Of a DNA stretch of 34,494 nucleotides, positions 1 through 8,981 are shown one piece after another. Under the pieces are notes generated by a model, which did not search any database, was not told where the DNA came from, and saw only the letters and a program-made list of their open reading frames with translations. Origin of the DNA: Actinomycetes bacterium. Lineage in GTDB: Bacteria; Actinomycetota; JAICYB01. Location of the stretch: NCBI GenBank assembly GCA_025934435.1, contig JAICYB010000035.1, forward strand, positions 1-34,494, read 5' to 3'. The translations under genes and the position numbers were made by a program. Numbering within the stretch: position 1 is the first letter of the stretch; each line of letters begins with the position of its first letter.

Positions 1-1
1 C

Positions 2-1555
2 CGCGACGTGACGTTCTGCGCCGTCGATCTCGAAACGACATCTGGGTCGTGGCGCGACGGTGAGATCGTCGAGATCGGCGCGATCAAGGCACGAGGCGGC
101 GAGATCCTCGGCACATTCGAAACGTTCGTGCAGCCGTCCGTCGAGCTTCCGGTCGAGATCCAGATGCTCACCGGCATCACGCCCGGTCATCTCGTGGACG
201 CTCCCCCGCTCCCGGCCGTACTTCCGAGCTTCATCGAGTTCTGCGGTTCGTCCGTCTTCGTCGCGCACAACGCCCGCTTCGACAAGTCGTTCATCGACGC
301 GGCGTGCCGCCGTCTCGACTACGAGATCTCGGCTGCACCGATCGTCGATACCGTCAGGCTCGCGCGCCGTTTGCTCCGCAACGAGGTACGGAGCAACGGC
401 TTGCACACGCTTTCGGCACATTTCCGGACGGCCCACAAACCGTGTCACCGCGCGTTCGCCGACGCGGCCGCGTGCCTCGAGGTGCTGTGGGCGCTGATCG
501 AACGGGGTGCGTCTTACGGCATCACGACGCTCGCCGATCTGCTGGAGATACAGAGCGTCCGCTCCAATCCACACTTCGAGAAGGTGAAGATCGCGCGCAA
601 GCTGCCGACGACGCGCGGCGTGTATCTGTTCGAGAACGCGCGGCGCGAAGTGATCTACGTCGGGAAGGCCGCGAACCTCCGCGCGCGAGTGCGTTCCTAC
701 TTCACGCAGGACGAACGCAAGCGCATGGCGGACCTCCGCGCCGAGATCGCCGACGTTCGCGTCGTGCACTGCGATACGGAGCCGCACGCCGCCGGTCTCG
801 AAGCACGATTGATCGAGCGCTACAAACCCCGGTACAACCGCGCCGGCATCAGACGGAAGCCGCCCGTGTATCTGCGCGTCACGAACGAACGTCACGCCCG
901 CATCGCGATCGCGAAGTCCGCGCGGGAAGACGGGAGCATCTACCTCGGTCCGTTCTCGTCACAGCAACGCGCCCGCGCCGCGGCAACGACGCTGGCGGGC
1001 TTGTTCGGGCTCCGTACGTGCACCCTCCGCCTCGGCGGCGAAACGCACCAACCGTGCGCGTTGTACGCGATCGGTTCCTGTCACGGACCCTGCACCGGAA
1101 ACGACAGCGACATCAACGCGCACGATCACGCGGTTGCGTCGCTACGCGGCGACATCGACGGCGGACTCGAGCTCGCGCGCGACCTGCTCGCTCGGAAGCT
1201 CTCGAACCTGTGCGCGCAAGCGCGATTCGAAGAAGCAACCGAGCATCGCGACGCGTTCGACGAACTCACACGTGCGCTCGATCGCGCGAGGCGGCTGACG
1301 GCGCTGCGCGACGCCGGCCGCATCGAACTGCATACGCCGGACGGAACCGTCACGCTCGATGAAGGGCGACTCGTCGACGCCGACGACCCGTGCCCGGCCG
1401 ATCACGGGCTCGCGCTCGCGGCGGCGTGTCTCGGCGAACGTCAGGCGATCGCGGCGTGGTTCGATCGCGCGACGGATGTACGGATCGTCCGAGCGGAGCG
1501 GCCCCTGGCCTTTCGGTGGCCGAGGACCGCTCCGCTCGAACGTATCGATCTCTAG
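2..1555 (+). CDS. DEDDh exonuclease fused to GIY-YIG (UvrC/Cho-like) nuclease, 5'-partial
   Basis: DNA repair or processing nuclease with two catalytic modules. Residues about 1-165 are a DnaQ-type 3'-5' exonuclease: motif I DLETT, the HNARFD motif in the middle, and the DEDDh-type HRAFADA block. Residues about 195-280 are a GIY-YIG endonuclease domain as in UvrC and Cho: GVYLF, YVGKA, an Arg-rich helix, then GLEARLIERYKPRYN with the catalytic Glu. A UvrC-like region with cysteines (CTL, CALY, CHGPCTG) and a UvrB-binding-like helix pair (ARFEEATEHRD) follows. There is no C-terminal RNase H-like half of UvrC. This exonuclease-Cho fusion is a known actinobacterial arrangement. The GTG at 8 is an in-frame start, but the two codons before it (Arg-Asp) fit the usual lead-in to the first strand, so the true start is probably left of the window. 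It converges on the surface-protein gene, with stop codons overlapping. Confidence 0.88.
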   Translation, partial: RDVTFCAVDLETTSGSWRDGEIVEIGAIKARGGEILGTFETFVQPSVELPVEIQMLTGITPGHLVDAPPLPAVLPSFIEFCGSSVFVAHNARFDKSFIDAACRRLDYEISAAPIVDTVRLARRLLRNEVRSNGLHTLSAHFRTAHKPCHRAFADAAACLEVLWALIERGASYGITTLADLLEIQSVRSNPHFEKVKIARKLPTTRGVYLFENARREVIYVGKAANLRARVRSYFTQDERKRMADLRAEIADVRVVHCDTEPHAAGLEARLIERYKPRYNRAGIRRKPPVYLRVTNERHARIAIAKSAREDGSIYLGPFSSQQRARAAATTLAGLFGLRTCTLRLGGETHQPCALYAIGSCHGPCTGNDSDINAHDHAVASLRGDIDGGLELARDLLARKLSNLCAQARFEEATEHRDAFDELTRALDRARRLTALRDAGRIELHTPDGTVTLDEGRLVDADDPCPADHGLALAAACLGERQAIAAWFDRATDVRIVRAERPLAFRWPRTAPLERIDL

Positions 1556-4500
1556 AAGACCTTCCGGCGGCGACGGTTGATCGCGATGAGGAACGCTCCG
1601 GCGAGGATCAGCACGCCGCCGAGCTCGGCGAGCCGTTCGAGGTTCGCTCCGGTGATCGGGAGCCGCACCGGCCCGAGGGCCACGTGCCCCGCCGGTGGAT
1701 CGTCCGCCTTGTAACCGAAGTTCACGCCGCCGACGCCGGAACCCGAACCGAGCGTCACCGTGTGCGCGTCGTTCATCGTCGCGTCCGGGTCGTAGGACTG
1801 GCCGGCGACCGAGCTCGGGAGCGACGACTTCACGATCTCGATCGTGTACGTGCCCGGTGCGACGTTGGCGAAGGAGTAGTGGCCGGAATCATCGGTGACG
1901 GCCGTCGCGACGACCTTCCCGGCGCCATCGACCAGGTTGACCGTGACGCCCTTCAGCATCGGTTCGTCCGGATCGGCCTTGCCGTTGCCGTTGGTGTCGA
2001 GCCAGAGCGAGCCGCTCACACCGGCGGGATCGAGCTTCGGCGCGGTCGGCGTCTTCGGTGCGATCCCGCTGATCGTTGCCGACGCCTGGTCGTCTTCGGA
2101 CGAGACACCGTTCGCCGGCGTCGAGTCGACGTCGGGCTGATCGGCCGTCCACACCTGCGCGGTGTCGACGATCGACTGCGCCTTCACGACCGTCGCCGTG
2201 ATCTGCGCGACGATCGTCTGGCCGTTCGCGACGTTACCGACGCTCCAGACGTTCGTCGTCGGCGAGTACGTACCCTGCGCGGGCGCCGAGCTCACGAAGG
2301 CGAGACCGGAAGGAACGAGATCCTTCACGTTCACCCCGGTCGCGTCCGACGGGCCCGCGTTGTGCAGCGACATCGTGTACATCACGGTCTTGCCGAGGTC
2401 GATCTTCGTCGCGTTCGGAACGAGCGCGACCGACAGGTCGATCTGCCGACCGTCGACGGTCGCGGATGCTTGATCGTCTTCGGAAGAAACACTGTTCGCA
2501 GGCGTCGAGTCGACGTCCGGTTCACCGGCCGACCAGACCTCCGCCGTGTCGACGACCTGGCCGGGGCTCGTCACCTGAGCCGTGATGTGCAGCGTCTGCG
2601 TCGCGGCGTTCGCGAGCGCGCCGACGTTCCAGATGCCCGTGGTTGCGTCGTAGGCGCCGTCGCTCGAGACGAAGTGCAGACCGGACGGCAGCGTGTCGCG
2701 CACCGTGACACCTGTCGCGTCGGACGGACCACCGTTGCTCACCGTCACCGTGTACGTCTCGTTCGTTCCGACGTTCGCCGAAGGGGCCGACGCCGAGTTC
2801 GACACGGACAGGTCGATCAGCGGCGTGCCGGCGACATCCGCCGAAGCTTGGTCGTCCTCCGATGCGACGTGGTTGTTCGGCGTCGAGTCGGGGTCGTCCT
2901 CGTTCACGGCCTTCACTTCGGCGCCGTTCACGTGGGAGCCGAGCGTGTCGACGTTCACGATGATGTCCTGCGAGATCGAGTCACCGTTGGCGAGCGACGC
3001 GATCGACCAGTCACCCGTCGTCGCATCGAACACACTCGGCTGCGAGGACGAACCACCGACGAACGTGACGCCGGACGGCATCGTGTCGTGCACGACGATC
3101 CCCGTCGCGTCGGACGGCCCGGAGTTGTGGAGCGTGATCGTATACGTCGCCTGGTTGTGCTGCGTGACGCTGCCCGGAGACACCGTCTCGCTCAGGGAAA
3201 GATCGGCGAGCGGCGCGACCGTTACGGCCTTCGAGCTCGAGTTGTTGCTCGAGTCCGGGTCGTATTGGTCGGAGGCCGAGACCGACGCGGTGTTGTCCGC
3301 GTTGAGGCCGTTGACCGTCACGGTGATGTCGAGCGTCTTCGCCGCTCCGTTCGTGAGGGATCCGACGGTCCACACACCCGACGCCCGGTCGTAGGCACCG
3401 TTGCCGTCGTCGGAGACGTAGGACATACCCGCCGGGAGCTGATCGGTGACGGCGACGCCGGTGGCGTCCGACGGACCGTGGTTCGTCACCGTGATCTTGT
3501 AGACGGCGCTGTCGCCGACGTGCGTCGGAGTGGTCTGCAGCGACTTGACGACGCCGAGGTCGGCGCTCGGCGAGACGGTGACGCTCTTCGAGCTGGAGTT
3601 GTTGCTCGCGTCCGGGTCGTAGGTGTCCGAGGCCGAGATCGACGCCGTGTTGTCCGCGCTCAGGACGTTGACCTTCGCCGTGATGTCGAGCGACTTCGAA
3701 CCGGCGTTGGCGACCGATCCAATCGTCCACACACCGGAGGCCGGGTCGTAGGCACCGTTGCCGTCGTCGGAGACGTAGGAAACGCCGGCCGGCAGCTGAT
3801 CCGTCACCGCGACGCCGGTCGCGTCGGACGGGCCGTTGTTCGTGAGCGTGATCTTGTACACCGCGTTGTCACCGACGTGCGTCGGCGCGGTCGGAAGGGT
3901 CTTCGCGACGGCGAGGTCCGCGCTCGCGGCGACGGTGACGTCCTTCGAGCTCGAGTTGTTGCTCGAGTCGGGGTCGTGCTGACCGGACGCGGAGATCGAC
4001 GCGGTGTTGAGCGTGTCGATCGCGTTGACCTTCGTCGTGATCAGGAGGGTGCGCGAGGCGCCGTTCGCCACCGCGCCGACCGTCCACACTCCGGTCGAGC
4101 TGTTGTACGCACCGCTCGAGTCGTCCGAGACGTAGGACATACCGGCGGGCAGCATGTCGGTCACGGCGATGCCCGTGGCGTCCGACGGACCGTGGTTCGT
4201 GACGGTGATGTCGTACACCGCGTTGTCACCGACGTAGCTCGGCGCGGTGTGGAGCGTCTTCGCCACGCCGAGGTCGGCGCTCGGCGAAACGTTCACCACG
4301 ACAGAGCCTTCGTCGTCCTGGTTCGCCGGGTGGCCGGGCCCGAACGCGTCTTCGGCCGGCTGCGAGTCGGGGTCGACGGCCTGCGCCGCGGTCACCTGCG
4401 CGAAGTCCTCGACGGAGGTCGTGTCGAGCTTCGCGGTGATGTCGAGCGTCTTCGTCTCACCGTTCGCGATCGTTCCGACGTTCCAGACGCCGGAGTTCGA

Positions 4501-6705
4501 GTCGTAGGAACCCTGCGACGCGCTGGACGAAACGAAGGACGTGTTCGCGGGAAGCCCGTCGGCCACATCGACGGCTGTCGCCGTGTCCGGGCCCCCGTTG
4601 GTAACGGCGACGTGGAAGACGCCGTTGTCGCCGACGTACTGCGGCGACGCGGTCTGCGTCACGCCGAGCGACAGGTCCGACTGCACGAGGTTCGTCGTCA
4701 CGGAATCACATGCGCTCGCCTCCTGCGCGGTGACGCAAGCGGTGTTGCCGATCGCACCGGAAGACGTGTCGAACGGATCGTTGATCGCGGCTTGGAAGCG
4801 GAGGTGCACCGTCGCGCCCGCGCTCACATTGGGCAGCGAGATCCCGGTTTCGTCGAGAGGGAACACCGTTGCGGCCGGTGGCGCGTTGTCGTCGGCGATG
4901 GGCGTCTGCGTCGAACCGTCGTCGAAGACCGTCGATCCCGGCACATAGGTGAGGCCGCCGGGAAGCGTGTCGTCCGCCTTCACGTTCGTGAACGCGAGGC
5001 TCCCAGCGTCGGCGATCTCGATGTCGTAGGTCATCGTGTCGCCGGGGCCGAACTTACCGTCGCCGTTCGCGTCGTGCGCAAGCGCAGACGTCTTGTTCAC
5101 GAGCATCGTCGTCGACGGGATGATCGTGTAGCCGGCATCGAAGCCGGGCGACCCTGCCGGTGCGTTCTGCGGATCCTCACCCCAGGCGCCGGCGATCCGC
5201 GTCCCGTCGCACGTGTAGATACGCGCGCCGGTCATGTCTTCGTCACTCGCGTCGGTGATTCGCGTCGACGCTAGGGCCGCAACCGGGATCGAGAGGTCGT
5301 GCTTCGCACCGAAGCAGTCGTTGCCCGTGATCGTGCCCGTGGACGGATCGCCGTCGAAGTCGACGTTGATCGTGGTCGCGCTCGTCGAGGTCACCCACAC
5401 CGGGTCGTCGTCCTTGTCGGACGCGGCCGCAGAACCGGGCGGATTCGTCGAGTTGCCGGGGGCCCATCCGAGGACGACCTGCGTCGTGAGCTGCGACACG
5501 GGGACCATCGTGTAGCCCCAGTCCCACGACGAGCTCGAGTCTCCGCTCGTGCCGGGCGCTGCGCCGGACTGCGCACCGACACCCGCCACGGCGACGAACT
5601 TCGCGGCCGACGTGAACTCGACGGCTTGACCGACCGGCGACTGGAACGCGGCACTCGCCTTCGCGGGGACGTTGATCGTCGACGAGCAACCCGCGCATGT
5701 CGGCGTCACGGTGATCGCCGAACTCGTCGGGTTGTACAGGTAGTCGACGGTGCGGAAGTTCGCGACGTTCGCGCCCGCCGGGCTCATGTAGTCGTTCGAG
5801 AGCAGGTTGTCCGGGAAGAGCGTGAACGTCCGGGATTCGTAGCTGGCGGTCTTGTCGCCGGTCACCAGATGCACTTGCACCGGCTTCGATGCGCGTACGG
5901 TCGCGCCTTGCTTCACGCCGCCGTCGACGAAGACGGTCTTGCCTTCGTTGATCGTCTGCGTGACATCCGTGGTCCCGTTCGCGTCCTTGTCGACGTTGAC
6001 AACCGTTCCGTCCGATGAGGCCTGGACGATCAGTCCCGTGTAACCGAACGCGTTGGACGTTCCGGACGGAACCGGCGTGTTCTCGCCGACGGGCACCGTG
6101 TAGTCCGTCGCGTACTTCGTCGTGTCGTAGGACGAAACGACGCCGGCGAGGAGCGATCCGACGTTCGTCGGGAAGCCGCCGGCCGTGATCGTGAAGCCGC
6201 GCGTCGATGCGATCTTGTCCCCGCCGTCGAAGAGCTGCGTGGCAGCGTCGCGCGGTGTCGTGATGTTGTTCCGGAAAACGAGGGCCGCGCCCTGAGGCAG
6301 GACGTCACCGGCGCACCGCGCGCCACAGTACGTGCCCGCGTCGCCGTTCGCGGTGTTGCCGTCGCCGAGGACGAGCGTGGTCGCCTGGGACGGGTTCGAG
6401 ATGTCGGCTTCGTAGCCGTCCTCCCACTGGTCGTAGTTGATGACCGCACCCGCCGCGGCGTTCGTGACCTCGACCGTGAAGTCGACGGTCGTGGAGGCCT
6501 GCGTGGTGGACGCCGCACTGATCGAGCGCAGCGCTCCGTCGAAGTCGTTGGCCGGCATCGGGACGTACCCGAACATGACGGCGGACGGACCGGCGTGTGC
6601 CGCTCCCCCGAACATCACGAACGCCGTCACCAGCGCGGCGACCTGGGCCAGCAGCGTGGCTATCGCGACGTAGCGACGCCGCGACGAAGTGAAATACGCA
6701 CCCAT
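1552..6705 (-). CDS. LPxTG-anchored DUF11-repeat surface protein
   Basis: Secreted, probably sortase-anchored cell-wall protein of 1717 aa. The start is the ATG at 6705, preceded by GGAGGG six bases away; the open frame upstream of it is rpoD antisense. Order: Arg-rich n-region and hydrophobic signal peptide, with a likely cut after AHA at residue 38; an N-terminal globular part of about 550 aa whose RASKPVQVHLVTGD segment resembles IgGFc-binding-type domains; one divergent and seven clear DUF11 (TIGR01451-type) repeats with the signatures NGGPSDATGV, LPAG.SYVS and GVW.VG; a SdrD-B/CnaB-like domain (SLWLDTNGNGKADPDEP, then HYSFANVAPGTY); then LPITG at about residue 1682, a membrane helix and RRRRK. 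Adhesion or structural roles are inference. No sortase gene is in the window. It has its own long leader and is the only gene on its strand here. Confidence 0.9.
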   Translation of the reverse strand: MGAYFTSSRRRYVAIATLLAQVAALVTAFVMFGGAAHAGPSAVMFGYVPMPANDFDGALRSISAASTTQASTTVDFTVEVTNAAAGAVINYDQWEDGYEADISNPSQATTLVLGDGNTANGDAGTYCGARCAGDVLPQGAALVFRNNITTPRDAATQLFDGGDKIASTRGFTITAGGFPTNVGSLLAGVVSSYDTTKYATDYTVPVGENTPVPSGTSNAFGYTGLIVQASSDGTVVNVDKDANGTTDVTQTINEGKTVFVDGGVKQGATVRASKPVQVHLVTGDKTASYESRTFTLFPDNLLSNDYMSPAGANVANFRTVDYLYNPTSSAITVTPTCAGCSSTINVPAKASAAFQSPVGQAVEFTSAAKFVAVAGVGAQSGAAPGTSGDSSSSWDWGYTMVPVSQLTTQVVLGWAPGNSTNPPGSAAASDKDDDPVWVTSTSATTINVDFDGDPSTGTITGNDCFGAKHDLSIPVAALASTRITDASDEDMTGARIYTCDGTRIAGAWGEDPQNAPAGSPGFDAGYTIIPSTTMLVNKTSALAHDANGDGKFGPGDTMTYDIEIADAGSLAFTNVKADDTLPGGLTYVPGSTVFDDGSTQTPIADDNAPPAATVFPLDETGISLPNVSAGATVHLRFQAAINDPFDTSSGAIGNTACVTAQEASACDSVTTNLVQSDLSLGVTQTASPQYVGDNGVFHVAVTNGGPDTATAVDVADGLPANTSFVSSSASQGSYDSNSGVWNVGTIANGETKTLDITAKLDTTSVEDFAQVTAAQAVDPDSQPAEDAFGPGHPANQDDEGSVVVNVSPSADLGVAKTLHTAPSYVGDNAVYDITVTNHGPSDATGIAVTDMLPAGMSYVSDDSSGAYNSSTGVWTVGAVANGASRTLLITTKVNAIDTLNTASISASGQHDPDSSNNSSSKDVTVAASADLAVAKTLPTAPTHVGDNAVYKITLTNNGPSDATGVAVTDQLPAGVSYVSDDGNGAYDPASGVWTIGSVANAGSKSLDITAKVNVLSADNTASISASDTYDPDASNNSSSKSVTVSPSADLGVVKSLQTTPTHVGDSAVYKITVTNHGPSDATGVAVTDQLPAGMSYVSDDGNGAYDRASGVWTVGSLTNGAAKTLDITVTVNGLNADNTASVSASDQYDPDSSNNSSSKAVTVAPLADLSLSETVSPGSVTQHNQATYTITLHNSGPSDATGIVVHDTMPSGVTFVGGSSSQPSVFDATTGDWSIASLANGDSISQDIIVNVDTLGSHVNGAEVKAVNEDDPDSTPNNHVASEDDQASADVAGTPLIDLSVSNSASAPSANVGTNETYTVTVSNGGPSDATGVTVRDTLPSGLHFVSSDGAYDATTGIWNVGALANAATQTLHITAQVTSPGQVVDTAEVWSAGEPDVDSTPANSVSSEDDQASATVDGRQIDLSVALVPNATKIDLGKTVMYTMSLHNAGPSDATGVNVKDLVPSGLAFVSSAPAQGTYSPTTNVWSVGNVANGQTIVAQITATVVKAQSIVDTAQVWTADQPDVDSTPANGVSSEDDQASATISGIAPKTPTAPKLDPAGVSGSLWLDTNGNGKADPDEPMLKGVTVNLVDGAGKVVATAVTDDSGHYSFANVAPGTYTIEIVKSSLPSSVAGQSYDPDATMNDAHTVTLGSGSGVGGVNFGYKADDPPAGHVALGPVRLPITGANLERLAELGGVLILAGAFLIAINRRRRKVF
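3210..4290 (-). repeat. Three near-identical tandem 119-aa DUF11 repeats
   Basis: Inside the surface-protein gene, repeats 2-4 of the clear series begin at about 4286, 3930 and 3572. That is a period of about 357 bases (119 codons). They share long identical stretches such as NAVYKIT, TNHGPSDATG, LPAGMSYVSDDGNGAYD and DPDSSNNSSSK. The flanking repeats are clearly more diverged, which suggests recent duplication or gene conversion of this middle block. Confidence 0.85.
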
Positions 6706-6850
6706 CTCACACCCTCCGCTTGAAGCGGACGGCTTGCCCGTCGCTTGACGGACCGTCCACTCCCCTCGGGGACTGAGTCGTCCGGCCGGCGGGGCGATGA
6801 AGGCCTCAGGCGACGCGCTGAGCGGAGCCGCTCGGAGGCGCTCGGAGGAG
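6706..6850 (-). promoter_or_regulatory. GC-rich leader of the surface-protein gene, possible structured 5' UTR
   Basis: Read on the minus strand, this stretch carries several short hairpins in a row: GAGCGG/CCGCTC (about 6818-6831), CCCC-gag-GGGG (about 6761-6772), GACGG-gcaag-CCGTC and GCTT-c-AAGC just before the GGAGGG ribosome site. I could not match it to a known riboswitch class, and the short stems could be chance in GC-rich DNA. No clear promoter for the minus-strand gene was recognised. Confidence 0.25.
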
Positions 6851-6881
6851 TAAACCCGGGGCCATGACCTGCCGAAAAACC

Positions 6882-6922
6882 TGTTGAGAGACCTCAACAA
6901 CGGCATATCTGCGGGGTACAAT
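6882..6922 (+). promoter_or_regulatory. rpoD promoter -10 with overlapping TTGA-type dyad
   Basis: TACAAT at 6917-6922 is a near-consensus -10. The -35 position, 17 bases upstream (6894-6899), reads TCAACA and lies inside a perfect inverted repeat, TGTTGAGAGACCTCAACA, at 6882-6899 (7-base arms, 4-base spacer). A regulator bound here would contact the -35 region. Predicted start near 6929 gives a leader of about 40 bases to the ATG at 6970. The dyad geometry (TTGA-N6-TCAA) is that of CRP/FNR-type sites. Confidence 0.5.
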
Positions 6923-6969
6923 CGACCTCCGCTGGTCCCCCGCAGGCGATGAAGGAGTCTGGACGAACG

Positions 6970-8196
6970 ATGGCTCAAGCTCCGAAGGGCAAGCGCGCCC
7001 AGACAACGACGCCGAAGCGGGCGGCGGCCAAGGGGGCGCGAGCGACGGCGACCGCCGGCGCCCGCACCGCGAAGCGGCCGGCAGCGGTCAAGAAGGCGAC
7101 CCCCACCGCTGTTCGCAAGGCCGCGGCCGCCAAGGCTCCCAAGGCGGAGGCGAAACCGCCGGCGAACATCGCTCCGGTCGGGGGGGCGGGAGCGAACGGT
7201 GCCGCGAAGAAAGCGAAGGGCCCGGCCCCGAAGGTCACTCCGGCTCGTGGCGCGCCGCGCCGCGACCGCGACAACGTCTTCGAGCAGGGCGAGGCCGACC
7301 TCGTCCGGATGTACCTGCGGGAGATCGGCCAGTACCCCCTCCTCACCGACAAGCAAGAGGTCGAGCTGGCGCAGGCCATCGAGGGCGGCGAGCGCGCGAA
7401 ACAGCGCCTCGCCAAGGAAGCCGCGAAGCTCTCGAGCAGGTCGGTCGAGCGACTCGAGGTCGATCTCGACGGTGGCCGCGCGGCGCGGCGCCGCTTCATC
7501 CAGTCGAACCTGCGTCTCGTCGTCTCGATCGCCCGCCGCTACCAAGGGATGGGACTCCCCCTCCTCGATCTGATCCAGGAGGGCAACCTCGGCCTCATGC
7601 GGGCCGTCGAGAAGTTCGACTGGCGTAAGGGGTTCAAGTTCTCGACCTACGCGACCTGGTGGATCCGCCAGGCGATCACCCGCGCGATCGCGGACACGGC
7701 GCGGACGATCCGCATCCCCGTCCACATGGTCGAAGCCGTCCAGAAGGTCCGGAAGATCCAGGAGGAACTCCTCGACAAGTTCGGCCGCGAGCCGACGATC
7801 GAGGAGATCGCGAAGGAAGCGGGCTTCCCGCCGGAGAAGGTCCAGGAGATCTTCCGCATCATGCCGGAGCCGGTTTCCCTCGAGACCCCCGTCGGCGAAG
7901 ACGAGGAGACCGAACTCCTCCACTTCATCGAGGACGAATCCGCCGAGAAGCCGTCCGAGAGCGCGCTCGCCTCGATGCTGCAGGAAGACCTCCGAAGCGT
8001 CCTCGACACGCTGTCGGAGCGCGAGCGCCGCGTCCTCGAGCTGCGCTTCGGGCTCGCGGACGGTCGTCCGCGCACGCTCGAGGAGATCGGCAAGGAGTTC
8101 AACCTCACGCGCGAGCGGATCCGTCAGATCGAAGCGAAAGCCCTCGCGAAGCTCCGCCACCCGAGCGCTCCCGCGAAGCTCAAGGAGTACGCGTAA
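6970..8196 (+). CDS. rpoD: Primary sigma factor RpoD/SigA-type
   Basis: Principal sigma-70 factor that directs RNA polymerase to housekeeping promoters. Residues 1-100 are a Lys/Ala/Pro-rich, disordered basic extension. From about 107 comes region 1.2 ([17 protein letters not shown]). Region 2 follows, with [38 protein letters not shown] and the -10-reading [17 protein letters not shown]. Then come region 3 ([13 protein letters not shown]) and region 4 (SEREREVL-like [14 protein letters not shown] and [18 protein letters not shown]). AAGGAG at 6952-6957 sits 12 bases before the ATG at 6970, so I prefer that start; the in-frame ATG at 6949 has no ribosome site and would put AAGGAG inside the gene. 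A methyltransferase follows immediately and appears translationally coupled. Confidence 0.95.
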   Translation: MAQAPKGKRAQTTTPKRAAAKGARATATAGARTAKRPAAVKKATPTAVRKAAAAKAPKAEAKPPANIAPVGGAGANGAAKKAKGPAPKVTPARGAPRRDRDNVFEQGEADLVRMYLREIGQYPLLTDKQEVELAQAIEGGERAKQRLAKEAAKLSSRSVERLEVDLDGGRAARRRFIQSNLRLVVSIARRYQGMGLPLLDLIQEGNLGLMRAVEKFDWRKGFKFSTYATWWIRQAITRAIADTARTIRIPVHMVEAVQKVRKIQEELLDKFGREPTIEEIAKEAGFPPEKVQEIFRIMPEPVSLETPVGEDEETELLHFIEDESAEKPSESALASMLQEDLRSVLDTLSERERRVLELRFGLADGRPRTLEEIGKEFNLTRERIRQIEAKALAKLRHPSAPAKLKEYA

Positions 8197-8981
8197 CCGT
8201 TCAGTGGGAGCGCCAGCGGCGCTCGTTCGAGAACACCGCGGAACTGTACGACCGGGTTCGCCCTGGCTATCCCGACGAACTGTTCGACGCCGTCCGCTCC
8301 TACGCCGACCTCGCGCCGGACGATGCGATCCTCGAGATCGGCGCGGGCACCGGACGCGCGACGACGCACTTCGCCGCGTGGGGCAACCCCTTCACCGTCA
8401 TCGAGCCCGCGGCGTCGATGGCAGAGCGGGCGCAACGACACCTCGCGTCGCTCGACAACGTCGACTTCCGCATCGAGCGTTTCGAAGACGCCGACCTGCC
8501 GCGCGATACGTTCGGTCTGGTCACGTGCGCGCAGGCGTGGCACTGGTTGGACGAAGCCACACGAGTGCAGCGGATCGCCGACGTCCTCTACGCGCACGGG
8601 ACGGCAGCGATCATCGCGAACGTGCAAGTGAGCCCGGAGGAACACCTGGGCTTCTGGATCGCGGCGCAGGACGTCTACCGCACGCACGCACCGGAGCTCG
8701 CTCACGAAGGCGAGTTCCGCAAACCGGACGACCTTCCGGAGCATCCGCTCGGCGGTTCGTCCCTCTTCGAAGATCTCGAGCAAGTGACGTGCGCGTGGGA
8801 GTGGACACTCGACACCGACACCTACCTCGAGCTGTGCGCAACACATTCGAACAAGGCCGCGCTGGACGAGGACACGCGCGAACGGCTACTGAACGGTCTC
8901 GCCGAACTGATCGACACCGAGTTCGGTGGACACGTCACCGAGCACTATGTTGCCGTCGCCGGTCTCGCGCGCCGCGTCTAG
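8193..8981 (+). CDS. Class I SAM-dependent methyltransferase, start codon non-canonical
   Basis: Small-molecule or unknown-substrate methyltransferase of the class I fold. Its conserved lead-in is [22 protein letters not shown] motif I is [16 protein letters not shown], the acidic ribose contact is VIEPAASM, and post-motif II is [11 protein letters not shown]. About 262 aa. No ATG, GTG or TTG occurs in frame between the rpoD stop (8194-8196) and the conserved N-terminus; the first is ATG 8418, which lies after motif I and so cannot be the true start. AAGGAG at 8182-8187 is well placed for initiation around 8193 (GTA overlapping the rpoD TAA) or 8199 (GTT). A base error turning GTG into GTA is possible. 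The start given here is a best guess. Confidence 0.75.
   Translation, partial: VTVQWERQRRSFENTAELYDRVRPGYPDELFDAVRSYADLAPDDAILEIGAGTGRATTHFAAWGNPFTVIEPAASMAERAQRHLASLDNVDFRIERFEDADLPRDTFGLVTCAQAWHWLDEATRVQRIADVLYAHGTAAIIANVQVSPEEHLGFWIAAQDVYRTHAPELAHEGEFRKPDDLPEHPLGGSSLFEDLEQVTCAWEWTLDTDTYLELCATHSNKAALDEDTRERLLNGLAELIDTEFGGHVTEHYVAVAGLARRV

Noticed and set aside
1390..5274. 1294-codon open frame on the plus strand
   Set aside because: Arg-rich antisense shadow of the DUF11 surface-protein gene in GC-rich DNA; no domain, no ribosome site.
6706..6850. c-di-GMP or c-di-AMP riboswitch
   Set aside because: I looked for the conserved core segments of these classes and did not find them.
6910..6944. 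TGCGGGG and CCCCGCA arms around the rpoD -10
   Set aside because: The left arm would be upstream of the predicted start site, so it cannot form an RNA hairpin; probably chance.
6706..8160. 485-codon extension of the surface-protein frame upstream of ATG 6705
   Set aside because: It is antisense of rpoD, while ATG 6705 has a good ribosome site followed by a clear signal peptide.
8418..8981. ATG 8418 as start of the methyltransferase
   Set aside because: Would remove SAM motif I and the conserved lead-in.
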